In this document: piece after piece, positions 19,144 to 29,279 of the stretch
How the letters are laid out: the number at the start of each line of letters is the position of its first letter
How positions within the stretch are numbered: the first letter of the stretch is position 1
NCBI RefSeq assembly: GCF_028737315.1
Contig: NZ_JAQZAO010000017.1
Span: 32,497-96,496 of the forward strand
Reading direction: 5' to 3'
From: Actinomycetospora lemnae
GTDB lineage: Bacteria > Actinomycetota > Actinomycetes > Mycobacteriales > Pseudonocardiaceae
Length of the DNA: 64,000 nt
Notes under the pieces: generated by a model
The model's input: the letters and a program-made list of their open reading frames with translations, nothing else
Database searches by the model: none
What the model was told of the DNA's origin: nothing
Position numbers and translations under genes: made by a program

Positions 19144-19173
19144 AGGGTAGGTGGCCGGTCGACGGATCGTCAA
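19144..19173 (-). promoter_or_regulatory. Candidate ilvB promoter
   Basis: Minus-strand TTGACG (19168-19173), an 18-nt spacer and TACCCT (19144-19149) resemble a housekeeping sigma promoter. The start point would fall about 7 nt on, at the GTG of the leader peptide. Confidence 0.6.
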
Positions 19174-19211
19174 ACCGGGTCCCCCTGCTGCGCCGGTGGC
19201 ACCATCGACGT

Positions 19212-19808
19212 GTGACGAGCGAGCAGACCAGCGAGGAGACGAGGGACGCCACGGAGCGGCCCGCCCCGGCGGGGCCCGCCACCTTCCGGCCGGTGCCGCT
19301 GCCGGCGCTGGTGGCCGTGGGGTTCGTCGCCCTCGGGCTCTCCCCGATCGCGTTCCAGGGCGGCGCGTGGTTCCTCGTGTTCCTGGCCCCGCTCGTGCTC
19401 GCCCTCTGGGTCGTCCGCACGCGCACCGTCGTCGACGGCGACGCGCTGCGGGTGCTGCTGGCGTGGGGCACGCGCCGTGTCGGCTGGGACGAGGTGGCGA
19501 CGCTGCGCGTCGTCGCCCGCGGGTGGGTGCGCGCCGTCCGCCGCGACGACACCGAGGTCGCACTGGTGGGGGTGCGCACGCGCGACCTGGGCCGGATCGC
19601 GGCGGCCAGCGGCGGGCGCATCGACATGCCGACCCCGGAGGAGGTCGCGGAGGCGCGCGACCACCAGCGCGAGCTCGAGGCCACCCGGCTGCGCATCGCC
19701 CGGCTCCGGGAGCGGCAGGCGGAGCAGGCGGCCGGGCAGGGTGCCGGCCAGGGTGCTGGGCAGGGTGCTGACCCGGACCCCGCCGGGGCGCCCGACGAGC
19801 GGGCGTAG
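19212..19808 (+). CDS. PH-domain membrane protein (Cfp6-like)
   Basis: A 198-residue protein divergent from ilvB. Two hydrophobic segments near residues 33-70 (VAVGFVALGL, WFLVFLAPLVLALWVV) are followed by a bacterial PH-like domain (DGDALRVLLAWGTRRVGWDEVATLRV). The C-terminus is a charged helix and a short GQGA repeat. In mycobacteria a low-molecular-weight antigen of this family (Cfp6, Rv3004) also adjoins ilvB. Function unknown; probably a membrane-bound scaffold. The start is GTG 19212. Confidence 0.8.
   Translation: MTSEQTSEETRDATERPAPAGPATFRPVPLPALVAVGFVALGLSPIAFQGGAWFLVFLAPLVLALWVVRTRTVVDGDALRVLLAWGTRRVGWDEVATLRVVARGWVRAVRRDDTEVALVGVRTRDLGRIAAASGGRIDMPTPEEVAEARDHQRELEATRLRIARLRERQAEQAAGQGAGQGAGQGADPDPAGAPDERA
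19734..19769 (+). repeat. 12-bp in-frame tandem repeat in the PH-protein gene
   Basis: Three near-identical GGGCAGGGTGCT units encode GQGAGQGAGQGA at the C-terminus. Copy number may vary between strains. Confidence 0.75.
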
Positions 19809-19852
19809 CCTCGCCGTCAGCCCACCACTGATCCACCCCTGAGAGGTCAGCC

Positions 19853-21694
19853 GTGCCGCCGCTGCGCTCGCGCGTCACCACCCAGGGCCGCAACGCCGCC
19901 GGGGCCCGGGCCCTCTGGCGCGCCACCGGCCTCACCGACTCCGACTTCGGCAAGCCGCTCGTCGCGATCGCCAACTCCTACACCCAGTTCGTGCCCGGCC
20001 ACGTGCACCTCAAGGAGCTGGGCGAGCTCGTGGCGGGCGCGGTGCGCGAGGCCGGCGGGATCGCGCGCGAGTTCCACACGATCGCCGTGGACGACGGCAT
20101 CGCGATGGGCCACGGCGGGATGCTGCACTCGCTGCCCAGCCGCGAGGTGATCGCCGACGCGGTCGAGCACATGGTCCAGGGTCACGCCGTCGACGCGCTG
20201 GTGTGCATCTCGAACTGCGACAAGATCACCCCGGGCATGCTCAACGCGGCGATGCGGCTGAACATCCCCACGGTGTTCGTCTCGGGCGGGCCGATGGAGG
20301 CCGGCAAGGCCGTGGTCGTCGACGGCGTCGCGCAGGCGCCGACCGACCTCATCACCGCGATCTCCGCGTCGGCGTCGTCGCAGGTCAGTGACGAGGGGCT
20401 GACCGAGGTCGAGCGCTCGGCGTGCCCGACGTGCGGGTCGTGCTCGGGCATGTTCACCGCCAACTCGATGAACTGCCTCACCGAGGCGCTCGGTCTGTCG
20501 CTGCCCGGCAACGGCTCGACGCTGGCGACGCACGCCGCGCGCCGCGAGCTCTTCCTGCAGGCCGGGCGCACGGTCGTCGACCTCGCCCGCCGGTACTACG
20601 AGCAGGACGACGACGCGGTGCTGCCGCGCAACGTCGCGTCGAAGCAGGCGTTCGAGAACGCGATGGCGCTCGACGTCGCGATGGGCGGCTCGACCAACAC
20701 CGTCCTGCACATCCTCGCCGCCGCCCACGAGGCCGAGCTGGACTTCACGCTCGCCGACATCGACGCGGTCAGCCGGCGCGTGCCGTGCGTGTCGAAGGTC
20801 GCCCCGAACTCCAGCCACCACATGGAGGACGTGCACCGCGCCGGCGGCATCCCCGCGATCCTCGGCGAGCTCGACCGCGCCGGCCTGCTGCACCGCGACG
20901 TCCACGCGGTGCACGCCCCGTCGCTCGCGGAGTGGCTGGGCACCTGGGACATCCGGGGCGGCTCGCCCTCCGCCGAGGCCGTCGAGCTCTTCCACGCCGC
21001 GCCCGGCGGGGTCCGCACCGTCGAGCCGTTCTCGACGACCAACCGCTGGTCGTCGCTCGACACCGACGGCGCCGGCGGCGTGATCCGCGACGTCGCGCAC
21101 GCCTTCTCGGCCGACGGCGGGCTCGCGGTGCTGCGCGGCAACCTCTCCCCCGACGGCGCGGTGATCAAGAGCGCCGGGCTGCCGGAGGACGGGCGGTTCT
21201 TCCGCGGCCCGGCGCGGGTGGTCGAGAGCCAGGAGGAGGCCGTCTCGGTCATCCTCGGCAAGCAGGTGCAGCCCGGCGACGTGCTCGTCGTGCGCTACGA
21301 GGGCCCCTCCGGCGGCCCCGGGATGCAGGAGATGCTGCACCCGACCGCGTTCCTCAAGGGCGCGGGCCTGGGCGCGGTGTGCGCGCTGGTCACCGACGGG
21401 CGCTTCTCGGGCGGGTCGTCGGGCATCAGCGTCGGCCACGTCTCGCCCGAGGCCGCGGCCGGCGGCGCCATCGGGCTGGTGCAGGACGGCGACGAGATCC
21501 TCCTCGACGTCGACAGCCGGCGCATCGAGCTGCTGGTCGACGACGACGTGCTCGCCGAGCGCCGCGCCAAGATGGACGCCTCCGAGCGCCCCTGGCAGCC
21601 CGCCGTCGAGCGCCACCGGAACCTCACCAGCGCGCTGCGCGCCTACGCCAAGCTCGTGACCTCCGGCGCGACGGGCGCGGTCCGCAGCATCTGA
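19853..21694 (+). CDS. ilvD: Dihydroxy-acid dehydratase
   Basis: A 613-residue iron-sulfur dehydratase giving the keto acids of valine and isoleucine. Cluster cysteines lie in [10 protein letters not shown] and in [12 protein letters not shown]. The lysine-bearing and substrate-binding C-terminal barrel contains the GRFSGGSSG block. Length and the cysteine set match the E. coli-type enzyme. GAGAGG precedes GTG 19853 by about 6 nt. It lies on the strand opposite ilvBNC, downstream of the PH-domain gene with a 44-nt gap, so it may share that gene's transcript. Confidence 0.97.
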   Translation: MPPLRSRVTTQGRNAAGARALWRATGLTDSDFGKPLVAIANSYTQFVPGHVHLKELGELVAGAVREAGGIAREFHTIAVDDGIAMGHGGMLHSLPSREVIADAVEHMVQGHAVDALVCISNCDKITPGMLNAAMRLNIPTVFVSGGPMEAGKAVVVDGVAQAPTDLITAISASASSQVSDEGLTEVERSACPTCGSCSGMFTANSMNCLTEALGLSLPGNGSTLATHAARRELFLQAGRTVVDLARRYYEQDDDAVLPRNVASKQAFENAMALDVAMGGSTNTVLHILAAAHEAELDFTLADIDAVSRRVPCVSKVAPNSSHHMEDVHRAGGIPAILGELDRAGLLHRDVHAVHAPSLAEWLGTWDIRGGSPSAEAVELFHAAPGGVRTVEPFSTTNRWSSLDTDGAGGVIRDVAHAFSADGGLAVLRGNLSPDGAVIKSAGLPEDGRFFRGPARVVESQEEAVSVILGKQVQPGDVLVVRYEGPSGGPGMQEMLHPTAFLKGAGLGAVCALVTDGRFSGGSSGISVGHVSPEAAAGGAIGLVQDGDEILLDVDSRRIELLVDDDVLAERRAKMDASERPWQPAVERHRNLTSALRAYAKLVTSGATGAVRSI

Positions 21695-21754
21695 CGCCGT
21701 CCCCGGTGACGGGGCCCGCGCCCGGCGCGGGTCCCGTCGCCGACGTCACCGACC

Positions 21755-21937
21755 TCAGCGCGGCGGGTGCCGCAGGGACGCCGCGCGCAGGGCGTCGGCG
21801 ATCCGGCGGCACTCGTCGCGGGTGAGCACGGCGGTCTGCCGTCCCAGTGTCAGGACCGCGAACGGGTCCTCGTCCTCGACGTGCACGGACACGATCTCCT
21901 CGCCCGCGCCCGTGCTGATGCTCGTCGTCGCTGTCAT
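21755..21937 (-). CDS. Small conserved-looking protein (60 aa), unknown function
   Basis: A 60-residue protein with a polar Thr/Ser start, a strand-rich middle (VSVHVEDEDPFAVLTLGRQTAVLT) and a basic helix (RDECRRIADALRAASLR). No cysteine cluster or membrane segment is present. ATG 21937 follows GGAG-type sequences at about 9 nt. A 12-bp palindrome overlapping a possible promoter lies 59 nt upstream. I do not recognise the family. The form suggests a small binding or adaptor protein, but this is only inference. Confidence 0.6.
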   Translation of the reverse strand: MTATTSISTGAGEEIVSVHVEDEDPFAVLTLGRQTAVLTRDECRRIADALRAASLRHPPR

Positions 21938-21995
21938 GGCCGGCTCCGCTCCACCGTCGTCCACGTCGGGAGTGCGTGGGCGCTGCTGTCCGTTC

Positions 21996-22027
21996 TACAT
22001 ACTTGCGTGTTATCTCGCAAGTATGTA
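21996..22027 (-). promoter_or_regulatory. Perfect 12-bp palindrome with overlapping promoter
   Basis: TACATACTTGCG and CGCAAGTATGTA are separated by 8 nt, in an unusually AT-rich patch. On the minus strand TTGCGA, a 17-nt spacer and TAGAAC overlap the palindrome, so it could be a repressor site for the 60-aa gene. It could also end the transcript of the dehydrogenase at 22067, but no T-run follows. Confidence 0.6.
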
Positions 22028-22066
22028 ACCGACGCGAGTCATCGCCGAAGCGCCCGACGGCGGTGC

Positions 22067-22996
22067 TCAGTACCCGTTGACCACCAGGTTCGGCGGGTCC
22101 TCGCCGCGGGCGACGGCCTCCAGCTGGGTGCGCACGACGCGGTAGGCGCGCTCCAGGTGCCCGGGGACGCTCCCGCCGACGTGCGGGGTGATGAGGAGGT
22201 TCGGCGCCGACCAGAGCGGGTGGTCGGCGGGCAGGGGCTCGGGGTCGACGACGTCGACGACGGCGCGCAGGCGCTCGGCGCGCAGCTCCGCGAGCAGGGC
22301 GTCGGTGTCGACGACGGGCCCGCGCGCGGCGTTGACCAGCAGCGCGCCGTCGGGCATCGCCGCGAGGAAGTCGGCGTCCGCGAGCCCGCGCGTCTCGTCG
22401 GTGAGGGGCACGAGCAGGACGACGACGTCGTGGTCTCCCAGGAGGTCGGGCAGCTCCGAGGTGGCGTGCACCCCGTCGCGGGCCCGGCGCCCGACGCGCG
22501 TGATGGTGCCGACGTCGAAGGTCTCGAGCCGGCGGGCGGTCTGCTCGGCGAGGTCGCCCGCGCCCACGAGCAGCACGCGCTTGCCGGTGAGGGTGTCGGT
22601 GATGTGTTGGTCCCACCGGCCCTCGTCCTGCGCGCGGACGAACACCGGGATCTCACGCAGCACCGCGAGCGTCGCGGCGAGCACCCACTCGGCGGTGACG
22701 CCGCCGTGGGCGCCCTGGCAGTCGGAGAGCGCGACGCCGTCGGGCAGGCGCCCGACCCACATCTCCGCGCCGGCCGAGAGCAGCTGCACCAGCCGCAGCC
22801 GCGGGCACCGTTCCACCAGCTTCAACGCATCGGTCGTGGCCAGGAAGCCGGGGATGAGCACGGCGGCCCGGTCGGCGGCGTCGGGCAGCGCGTCGGCCTG
22901 CTCGTCGTAGCGCACGAGCTCGAGGCCCTCGATGTCGGCGAGCGCGGCCTCGCCCTCGGGGTGCGGGACGAGGACGGTCACGGGTTCCTGGGCCAC
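22067..22996 (-). CDS. D-2-hydroxyacid dehydrogenase family protein
   Basis: A 309-residue NAD(P)-dependent oxidoreductase of the D-isomer 2-hydroxyacid dehydrogenase family. The dinucleotide motif is GAGDLAEQTA, the catalytic Arg is in NAARGPVVDTD, a Glu is in VDPEPLP, and the His is in TPHVGGS. Substrate is unknown. GTG 22996 is used; a GTG at 22981 with AGGA 5 nt upstream is an alternative start. It is divergent from the lipoprotein gene. Confidence 0.88.
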   Translation of the reverse strand: MAQEPVTVLVPHPEGEAALADIEGLELVRYDEQADALPDAADRAAVLIPGFLATTDALKLVERCPRLRLVQLLSAGAEMWVGRLPDGVALSDCQGAHGGVTAEWVLAATLAVLREIPVFVRAQDEGRWDQHITDTLTGKRVLLVGAGDLAEQTARRLETFDVGTITRVGRRARDGVHATSELPDLLGDHDVVVLLVPLTDETRGLADADFLAAMPDGALLVNAARGPVVDTDALLAELRAERLRAVVDVVDPEPLPADHPLWSAPNLLITPHVGGSVPGHLERAYRVVRTQLEAVARGEDPPNLVVNGY

Positions 22997-23073
22997 GGTG
23001 CGCGGAGGGTAGTCCACCGGACGGCACCCCGTCTCACGGCCGGCACAGTCGCGGACGCCTACTGTGTCCACCC

Positions 23074-24243
23074 GTGCCCGTGTCCGTCTCCCGCGCGAGG
23101 ATCCTCGCGGCCCTGACGGTGCTGGCTGCGCTGCTGGCAGGGTGCGCGCAGTTCCCGGACGCCGGCCAGGCGCCGTGGCGCGAGCGCCCGGACCTCGGCG
23201 CCGAACGCGCCCCGCAGCCCCAGCTGCCCGAGACCGGCGAGCCCACGCCCGCCCCGAACTCCGGCGGGCCGTCGGTGCCGCCGCCGTGCGTCGACCCGGA
23301 CCCGCAGGTCGTCGCCACCTGCCTCGCGCCGCTCTCGGCCGTCGTGACCCTGCCCGGCGGACAGGCGGCGCTGGTGGCCGAGCGCACCACCGGGCGCATC
23401 CTGCGCGTCGCCCCCGACGAGCCGCCGGAGCCGGTGGCGACCGTGCCCGTCGACGCGGCCGGGGACGGCGGGCTCACCGGTCTCACGCTCTCCCCCACCT
23501 ACGCCGAGGACCAGCTCCTGTACGCCTACGCCACCACGGGCGGCGGCAACGCCGTGGTGCGCATCGCCCCCGGCGACGTCCCGAAGACCGTGCTGGGCGG
23601 CATCCCGCGCGGGGCCTCGGGCAACCGGGGCGCGGTCGGCGTCGAGCCCGACGGCACGCTGCTGGTCGCGACCGGCGACGGCGGCGACCGGGCCGCGGCG
23701 ACCTCGCCGACCTCGCTCGCGGGCAAGCTCCTGCGCATCGACCCGTTCGGGCGCCCCGCGCCGGGCACGCCGGACCCGGCCTCGCCGGTCGTCGGCAGCG
23801 GGCTGCACGCGCCCGGCGACGTCTGCGCCGACCCCGCGACCGGCGTCAGCTGGGTGACCGACCGTGCCGGTCCCCGTGACGTGCTCGTCGCCGTGCGCCC
23901 GGGCGAGGCGCCCGGCCCGGGGGCGGCAGCCGCACCCGCGTGGACCTGGCCGGAGCGGCCGGGCGTGGCCGGGTGCGCGGGGCTGCCCGGGACGCTCGTC
24001 GTCGGGCTGGAGGGCGCGAGCGCGATGTTCGTGCTGCGGCCGACGCCGCAGGGCTCGTTCGTCGGCACCCCGCAGTCGGTGCTGGCCGGCACCTATGGGC
24101 GGATCACGGCCACGGACGTCGCCTCCGACGGCCTCATCTGGTTCACGACGGCCAACAAGGGCGGCGGAGGCCCGGTGACGCCGACCGACGACCGCGTCGT
24201 GCGCATCCGGCCGCCGTCGGGCGGGGCGAGCGGGGCGGACTAG
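23074..24243 (+). CDS. PQQ-type sugar dehydrogenase-like lipoprotein (LppZ-like)
   Basis: A 389-residue exported lipoprotein. A hydrophobic signal peptide ends in the lipobox LLAGC (Cys 23), followed by a Pro-rich linker. The rest is a beta-propeller of the soluble glucose/sorbosone dehydrogenase family, with repeated blade motifs such as GGLTGLTLSPTYAED and SLAGKLLRIDPFG. Mycobacterial LppZ (Rv3006) has the same architecture and lies in the same neighbourhood. Whether this protein binds PQQ or only keeps the fold is not clear. Confidence 0.85.
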   Translation: MPVSVSRARILAALTVLAALLAGCAQFPDAGQAPWRERPDLGAERAPQPQLPETGEPTPAPNSGGPSVPPPCVDPDPQVVATCLAPLSAVVTLPGGQAALVAERTTGRILRVAPDEPPEPVATVPVDAAGDGGLTGLTLSPTYAEDQLLYAYATTGGGNAVVRIAPGDVPKTVLGGIPRGASGNRGAVGVEPDGTLLVATGDGGDRAAATSPTSLAGKLLRIDPFGRPAPGTPDPASPVVGSGLHAPGDVCADPATGVSWVTDRAGPRDVLVAVRPGEAPGPGAAAAPAWTWPERPGVAGCAGLPGTLVVGLEGASAMFVLRPTPQGSFVGTPQSVLAGTYGRITATDVASDGLIWFTTANKGGGGPVTPTDDRVVRIRPPSGGASGAD

Positions 24244-24405
24244 CGGCCCGCGCCGGTGATCGAAGTACCGATACGGACACTCAACGTCTGCGACGGCACT
24301 TCGCTGACACGGCCCGGACGCACCGCGGCCCCGCTCCTCCGGGTGGGCCGGGGGAACGGGGCCGCGGGCTCGCCCGATCTGGGGAGCGGACCGGGCGGGG
24401 TGCGC

Positions 24406-24894
24406 TCAGCCGAAGGAGAGCACGCTCGAGCCCTGCGCGAGGGCCTCGTCGAGCTGGGCGGCGCCGGCGCCGGTGGCGTCGTGCACCTGGCCCGTGATCT
24501 CCGAGACGGAACCGGAGACCTCCTGCTCGCCGTCGGTCAGCGAGCTGCCGACGGGGACGCCCGCGTCGTTGAGGTGCGTCTGCAGGTCGGAGGTCCCCGC
24601 CGAAGCGATGCGGTTGACCCCGTGCTGGACCTCGGAGGCGTGGCCGCCCACGAACTCCTCGCCACCCTTGACGGTGGTCGGGACGTCGGTCTCGGGCAGC
24701 TCCGCCACGCTGTCGGCGGTGCCGGACACGACGTCGGTGACCGTGCTCGACGTGTTGTCCCAACTCGGCGCCTCGTCGGCGAACGCGAACGACGCCGTCC
24801 CGCCGGTCAGGGCGAGCGCGGCGGCGGCGGTCAGCGCGCCCCGGCCGGCGACCTTGCCGACCGTGCTGGTCTGACGGGCACGGTGTGCACCCAT
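24406..24894 (-). CDS. Secreted protein of unknown function
   Basis: A 162-residue protein with a long signal peptide: a basic start, a hydrophobic Ala/Leu stretch at about residues 18-33, and likely cleavage after AFA before DEAPSW. The mature part is acidic, Ser/Thr/Gly-rich, free of cysteine and predicted helical in patches (SEITGQVHDATGAGAAQLDEALAQ). A strong GGAGG ribosome site precedes ATG 24894. No family is recognised. It may be a small cell-wall or spore-surface protein; this is inference from composition only. Confidence 0.7.
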   Translation of the reverse strand: MGAHRARQTSTVGKVAGRGALTAAAALALTGGTASFAFADEAPSWDNTSSTVTDVVSGTADSVAELPETDVPTTVKGGEEFVGGHASEVQHGVNRIASAGTSDLQTHLNDAGVPVGSSLTDGEQEVSGSVSEITGQVHDATGAGAAQLDEALAQGSSVLSFG

Positions 24895-25077
24895 GCGACC
24901 CTCCTGTACTTCGTTCGCACTCGGGGGGAGGACCGGACGGTCGTACAGCAGCGATCCACTGTGACGCCCGGTCGAGAAGCCGCTACACGCTGCTCCCTTA
25001 ATCCCCCAACGGAGGGAACTCGTCCGGGTTACGGGTAGATCACGGAAAACACGATCGAGGTCGACGTGCGGGGTCGC

Positions 25078-26598
25078 TCAGCGACAGCGTTCGAGCACCA
25101 GCTCCTGCACGCGAGCGGCGTCCGCCTGACCGCGGGTGGCCTTCATCACGGCGCCGACGATCGCGCCGGCGGCCTTGGTCTTCCCCGCGCGGATCTTCTC
25201 GGCGATGTCGGGCTGCGCCGCGAGCGCCTCGTCGACCGCGGTGGTCAGCGCGCTCTCGTCGCTGACCACCGCGAGACCACGGCCCGCCACCACGTCGTCG
25301 GGCTCGCCCTCGCCCGCCAGCACCCCGTCGACGACCTGGCGCGCCAGCTTGTTGGTCAGCGTGCCCTCGGCGACGAGCGCCACCACGCGCGCGACCTGCG
25401 CGGGCGTGATCGCGAGCTCCGGCAGCGTCACCCCGGCGGTGTTCGCCTGCTGCGCGAGGTAGGACACCCACCAGGAGCGGGCGGCCTCCGGCGGCGCGCC
25501 GGCGTCGACGGTGTCGGCGACGAGGTCGAGCGCGTCGGCGTTGACGAGGTCACGCAGCTCCTCGTCGGACAGGCCCCACTCGGTCTGGATACGGGCACGC
25601 CGCTCCCACGGGCGCTCGGGCAGGCCCGCGCGCAATGTCTCCACCCAGTCGCGCGACGGCTCGAGCGGCGGGAGGTCGGGCTCCGGGAAGAAGCGGTAGT
25701 CCGCGAACGTCTCCTTCGGGCGCCCCGGCGACGTCGTGCCCGACTGCTCGTCGAAGTGCCGCGTCTCCTGGCGGATCGACCCGCCCGAGAGCAGGACACC
25801 CGCGTGGCGCCCCATCTCGTAGCGCACGGCACGCTCCACCGAGCGCAGCGAGTTCACGTTCTTGGTCTCGGTGCGGGTGCCGAACGTCGAGGAGCCCTTG
25901 GGCATGAGCGAGACGTTGGCGTCGCAGCGCATCGAGCCCTGGTCCATGCGCACGTCGGAGACGCCGAGCCCGCGCAGCACGTCGCGCAGCGCGGTCACGT
26001 AGGCCCGCGCGACCTCGGGCGCCCGCACGCCCGCCCCGAGGATCGGCTTCGTGACGATCTCGATGAGCGGGACGCCGGAGCGGTTGTAGTCGAGCAGCGA
26101 GTGGTCGGCGCCGTGGATGCGCCCGGTGGCCCCGCCGATGTGCAGGGACTTGCCGGTGTCCTCCTCCATGTGCGCGCGCTCGATCTCCACGCGCCAGGTG
26201 GAGCCGTCGTCGAGCGGCACGTCGAGGTAGCCGTCGAAGACGATCGGGTCCTCGTACTGGGAGATCTGGAAGTTCTTCGGCATGTCCGGGTAGAAGTAGT
26301 TCTTCCGGGCGAAGCCGGAGCGCTCCCGCACGTGGCAGTTCAGCGCCAGGCCGATCTTGATCGCGGACTCGACGGCGGTGCCGTTGAGACGCGGCAGCGA
26401 GCCGGGCAGGCCCAGGCAGACCGGGCAGACGTTGGTGTTGGGCTCGGCGCCGAAGCGGTTGGCGCAGCCGCAGAACATCTTGGTCGCGGTGTTGAGCTCC
26501 ACGTGCACCTCGAGACCCAGGACGGGGTCGAAGTGCTCGCAGACCTCCTCCACCGTGTACGGGGCGGACTCGACGCCGGGGTTGGTCACTGCCGTCAT
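25078..26598 (-). CDS. gatB: Glutamyl/aspartyl-tRNA amidotransferase subunit B
   Basis: A 506-residue subunit B of GatCAB, which phosphorylates Glu-tRNA(Gln) or Asp-tRNA(Asn) and uses ammonia to amidate it. The cradle domain has the zinc cysteines in FCGCANRFG and CPVCLGLPG, and the [18 protein letters not shown] signature is intact. The C-terminal tail domain runs to the end. Its ATG overlaps the gatA TGA (ATGA). It is the last gene of gatC-gatA-gatB. Confidence 0.97.
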   Translation of the reverse strand: MTAVTNPGVESAPYTVEEVCEHFDPVLGLEVHVELNTATKMFCGCANRFGAEPNTNVCPVCLGLPGSLPRLNGTAVESAIKIGLALNCHVRERSGFARKNYFYPDMPKNFQISQYEDPIVFDGYLDVPLDDGSTWRVEIERAHMEEDTGKSLHIGGATGRIHGADHSLLDYNRSGVPLIEIVTKPILGAGVRAPEVARAYVTALRDVLRGLGVSDVRMDQGSMRCDANVSLMPKGSSTFGTRTETKNVNSLRSVERAVRYEMGRHAGVLLSGGSIRQETRHFDEQSGTTSPGRPKETFADYRFFPEPDLPPLEPSRDWVETLRAGLPERPWERRARIQTEWGLSDEELRDLVNADALDLVADTVDAGAPPEAARSWWVSYLAQQANTAGVTLPELAITPAQVARVVALVAEGTLTNKLARQVVDGVLAGEGEPDDVVAGRGLAVVSDESALTTAVDEALAAQPDIAEKIRAGKTKAAGAIVGAVMKATRGQADAARVQELVLERCR

Positions 26599-28127
26599 CG
26601 CGACGTCTCCAGGGCACGCAGTTCCGGGATGCGGGGGGCGGTGTCGACCGAGGCGCGGGCGACCTCGTAGGCCGCGGCCACCCGGTAGGCACGGTCGTCG
26701 GCGAGCGCCGGGGCCATGACCTGCAGGCCGACGGGCAGCCCGTCGTCGGCCGAGCGCCCGCACGGCACCGACAGGGCCGCGTTGCCGGCCAGGTTCGACG
26801 GGATCGTGCAGAGGTCGGCGAGGTACATGGCCAGCGGGTCGTCCACCCGCTCGCCGATGGCGAACGCGGTGGTCGGCGTCGTCGGCGAGATGAGCACGTC
26901 GCAGGTCTCGAACGCGGCGGTGAAGTCGCGGACGATGAGCGTGCGCGCCTTCTGCGCCTTGCCGTAGAGCGCGTCGTACGAGCCGGCCGACAGCGCGTGG
27001 GTGCCGATCATGATGCGGCGCTTCACCTCGGCGCCGAAGCCGGCCTCGCGCGTCAGCGACATGACCTCGTCGCTCGCTCGCTCGCCGTCGTCGCCGACCC
27101 GCAGGCCGTAGCGCATGGCGTCGAAGCGGGCGAGGTTGCTCGACGCCTCGCTGGGGGCGATGAGGTAGTAGGCCGGCAGCGCGTAGGCGAACGACGGGCA
27201 CGAGACCTCGACGACCTCGGCGCCCAGCTCGCCGAGCAGCCGCACCGCGTCGGTGAACGCCGCGAGCACGCCGGGCTGGTAGCCCTCGCCGGAGAACTGG
27301 GTGACGACGCCGATGCGCACGCCGGCGAGGTCGCCGCGGGCGCCCGCCTCCGCGGCCTCGACCACGGGCGGCAGGGGCGCGCCGACCGAGGTCTGGTCGT
27401 TCTTGTCCTGCCCGCCGATGACCTCGTGCAGCAGCGCGGCGTCGAGCACCGAGCGCGCGCACGGGCCGATCTGGTCCAGCGACGACGAGAACGCCACGAG
27501 CCCGTAGCGCGAGACCGTGCCGTAGGTCGGCTTGACCCCGACGGTGCCGGTGACCGCGCCGGGCTGGCGGATCGAGCCGCCGGTGTCCGACCCGAGCGCG
27601 AGCGGTGCCTCGCCCGCCGCGACCGCCGACGACGAGCCGCCGCCGGAGCCGCCGGGGATGCGCGTGAGGTCCCACGGGTTGCGGCTGGGGCCGAACGCGG
27701 AGTTCTCGGTCGAGCTGCCCATGGCGAACTCGTCGAGGTTGGTCTTGCCCAGCGGCACCAGGCCCGCGGCGCGCAGCCGGGCCACGACGGTGGCGTCGTA
27801 CGGCGGGCGCCAGCCCTCGAGGATGCGCGACGCGCACGTCGTCGGCATGTCGGTGGTGGTGAGGTTGTCCTTGAGCGCGATCGGGACCCCCGCCAGCGGG
27901 GAGGCGGGCGTGCCCTCGGCGATCGCGCGGTCGGCGGCCTCGGCGGCGGCGAGCGCGCCGTCGGCGTCGATGTGCAGGAACGCGTGCACGCCGCTCTCGG
28001 CGGGCCCGTCCACGGCCTCGATGCGCTCCAGGTGCGCGCGCGTGACCTCGACCGACGACACCTCGCGGGCGTGGATGCGCCGGGCGAGCTCGGCGGCGTC
28101 CAGGGAGATCAGCTCGGACCCCGTCAT
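26595..28127 (-). CDS. gatA: Glutamyl/aspartyl-tRNA amidotransferase subunit A
   Basis: A 510-residue amidase that frees ammonia from glutamine for GatB. The Ser-cisSer-Lys triad is visible as Lys86 (ALKDN), Ser161 (GGSGGGSS) and Ser185 ([10 protein letters not shown]), with the same spacing as in characterised GatA proteins. GGAGGAG lies just before the ATG, inside gatC. It overlaps gatC by one base (TGATG) and gatB by four. Confidence 0.97.
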   Translation of the reverse strand: MTGSELISLDAAELARRIHAREVSSVEVTRAHLERIEAVDGPAESGVHAFLHIDADGALAAAEAADRAIAEGTPASPLAGVPIALKDNLTTTDMPTTCASRILEGWRPPYDATVVARLRAAGLVPLGKTNLDEFAMGSSTENSAFGPSRNPWDLTRIPGGSGGGSSSAVAAGEAPLALGSDTGGSIRQPGAVTGTVGVKPTYGTVSRYGLVAFSSSLDQIGPCARSVLDAALLHEVIGGQDKNDQTSVGAPLPPVVEAAEAGARGDLAGVRIGVVTQFSGEGYQPGVLAAFTDAVRLLGELGAEVVEVSCPSFAYALPAYYLIAPSEASSNLARFDAMRYGLRVGDDGERASDEVMSLTREAGFGAEVKRRIMIGTHALSAGSYDALYGKAQKARTLIVRDFTAAFETCDVLISPTTPTTAFAIGERVDDPLAMYLADLCTIPSNLAGNAALSVPCGRSADDGLPVGLQVMAPALADDRAYRVAAAYEVARASVDTAPRIPELRALETSR

Positions 28128-28423
28128 CACAGCTCCTCCCCCAGGATGCGCGGCACGCGGAAGCGGCCCTCCTCGGCGGCGGGCGCGCCGGCGAGCGCGA
28201 CGTCCCGCGGCAGCGACGGCTCGGTCTCGTCCGGGCGCAGCACGTTCGTCTGCGGCACCACCTGCGCGGTCGGCGGGACGTCGTCGGGGATCTCGCCGAC
28301 CTTCGACACCGTGTCGACGATGGCGTCGATCTGTCCCGAGAACAGGTCCAGCTCGGCGTCGGAGACGGCGAGCCGGGCCAGCCGGGCGAGGTGGGCGACG
28401 TCGTCGCGGGTGATGTCGGACAT
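28127..28423 (-). CDS. gatC: Glutamyl/aspartyl-tRNA amidotransferase subunit C
   Basis: A 98-residue small subunit that wraps GatA and GatB together. The helical N-terminus ([19 protein letters not shown]) and the C-terminal FRVPRIL block fit the family and usual length. It is the first gene of the gat operon and is divergent from the ACT-domain gene, sharing a roughly 180-nt promoter region. Confidence 0.95.
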   Translation of the reverse strand: MSDITRDDVAHLARLARLAVSDAELDLFSGQIDAIVDTVSKVGEIPDDVPPTAQVVPQTNVLRPDETEPSLPRDVALAGAPAAEEGRFRVPRILGEEL

Positions 28424-28603
28424 GGTCCTCCGGGTCGTGCGTCTTCTCGGTGGTCGGGCTCCGGTCCGCGTCGACTCCCGGGAGCGCGAACACCCAGTCT
28501 AGGACCGGGCGCGATCGGGTTCCCGGCGGTCATGCCTGATCATCGCTCGCCCGCGCGGGGGTGGGCCTGGGAGGATGCGCCGGTTCCGGAGTCGAGGAGG
28601 GTC

Positions 28604-29263
28604 GTGACCTACCTGCTGCGCGTGGTGCTGCCCGACCGTCCGGGCATGCTCGGGGCACTCGCCTCGGCACTCGGCGCCGAGGGCGCGGACATCCTGTCCG
28701 TCGACGTCGTCGAACGCGGGGCCGGATCGGCGGTGGACGACCTCGTCGTCGACATGCCGAGCTCGCGGCCGCCGGACGTGCTCATCACGGCCGCGGAGGC
28801 GGTCAACGGCGTCGTCGTGGAGTCGGTGCGGCCGTTCGCGGGCGCGCTCGACACCACCCGGGAGCTGGAGCTCGTCGAGGCGATCGCCGCGCGACCCGAG
28901 GACGGCGTGTCCCTGCTGGCCGAGGGCGTGCCGCGGCTGTTCCGGTCGGCCTGGGCGCTGGTCACCGAGAGCACCGGCGACGGCGCGCGCGTGCGCCGGG
29001 TCGCGGCGAGCGACGCCGCCCCCGAGACCGAGGCCGTCGAGCTGTCCTGGCTGCCGCTGGACAAGGCGACGGTGCTCGACCCCGCCGGCGGCCACACGGT
29101 GCCCGACGCCTGGACCGACCTCGACACCGAGCTCGCCGCCGCCCCGCTCGGACGCCCGGAGCGCGCCGTCGTCGTCGGCCGCCCCGGGGGTCCCGCCTTC
29201 CGGCCGTCCGAGCTCGCCCGCCTCTCCCACCTGGCCGGGATCGTCGCGACGATCACCGGCTAG
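28604..29263 (+). CDS. ACT-domain protein (Rv3013-like)
   Basis: A 219-residue protein opening with an ACT domain (LLRVVLPDRPGMLGALASALGAEGADILSVDVVE). A region resembling a degenerate GAF/acetyltransferase-like sensor follows, without catalytic residues that I can identify. GTG 28604 is chosen because the ACT domain begins at once and GAGGAGG lies just upstream. It is divergent from gatC, as in mycobacteria (Rv3013 beside gatC). It is probably an amino-acid-sensing regulator; partner unknown. Confidence 0.8.
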   Translation: MTYLLRVVLPDRPGMLGALASALGAEGADILSVDVVERGAGSAVDDLVVDMPSSRPPDVLITAAEAVNGVVVESVRPFAGALDTTRELELVEAIAARPEDGVSLLAEGVPRLFRSAWALVTESTGDGARVRRVAASDAAPETEAVELSWLPLDKATVLDPAGGHTVPDAWTDLDTELAAAPLGRPERAVVVGRPGGPAFRPSELARLSHLAGIVATITG

Positions 29264-29279
29264 GGCCGGCGGTGACCGG

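Noticed and set aside
25078..28533. A 1151-aa protein spanning the gat genes
   Set aside because: The frame is a GC-rich read-through; the part upstream of 26598 is shadow of gatA and gatC, and only the GatB part is real.
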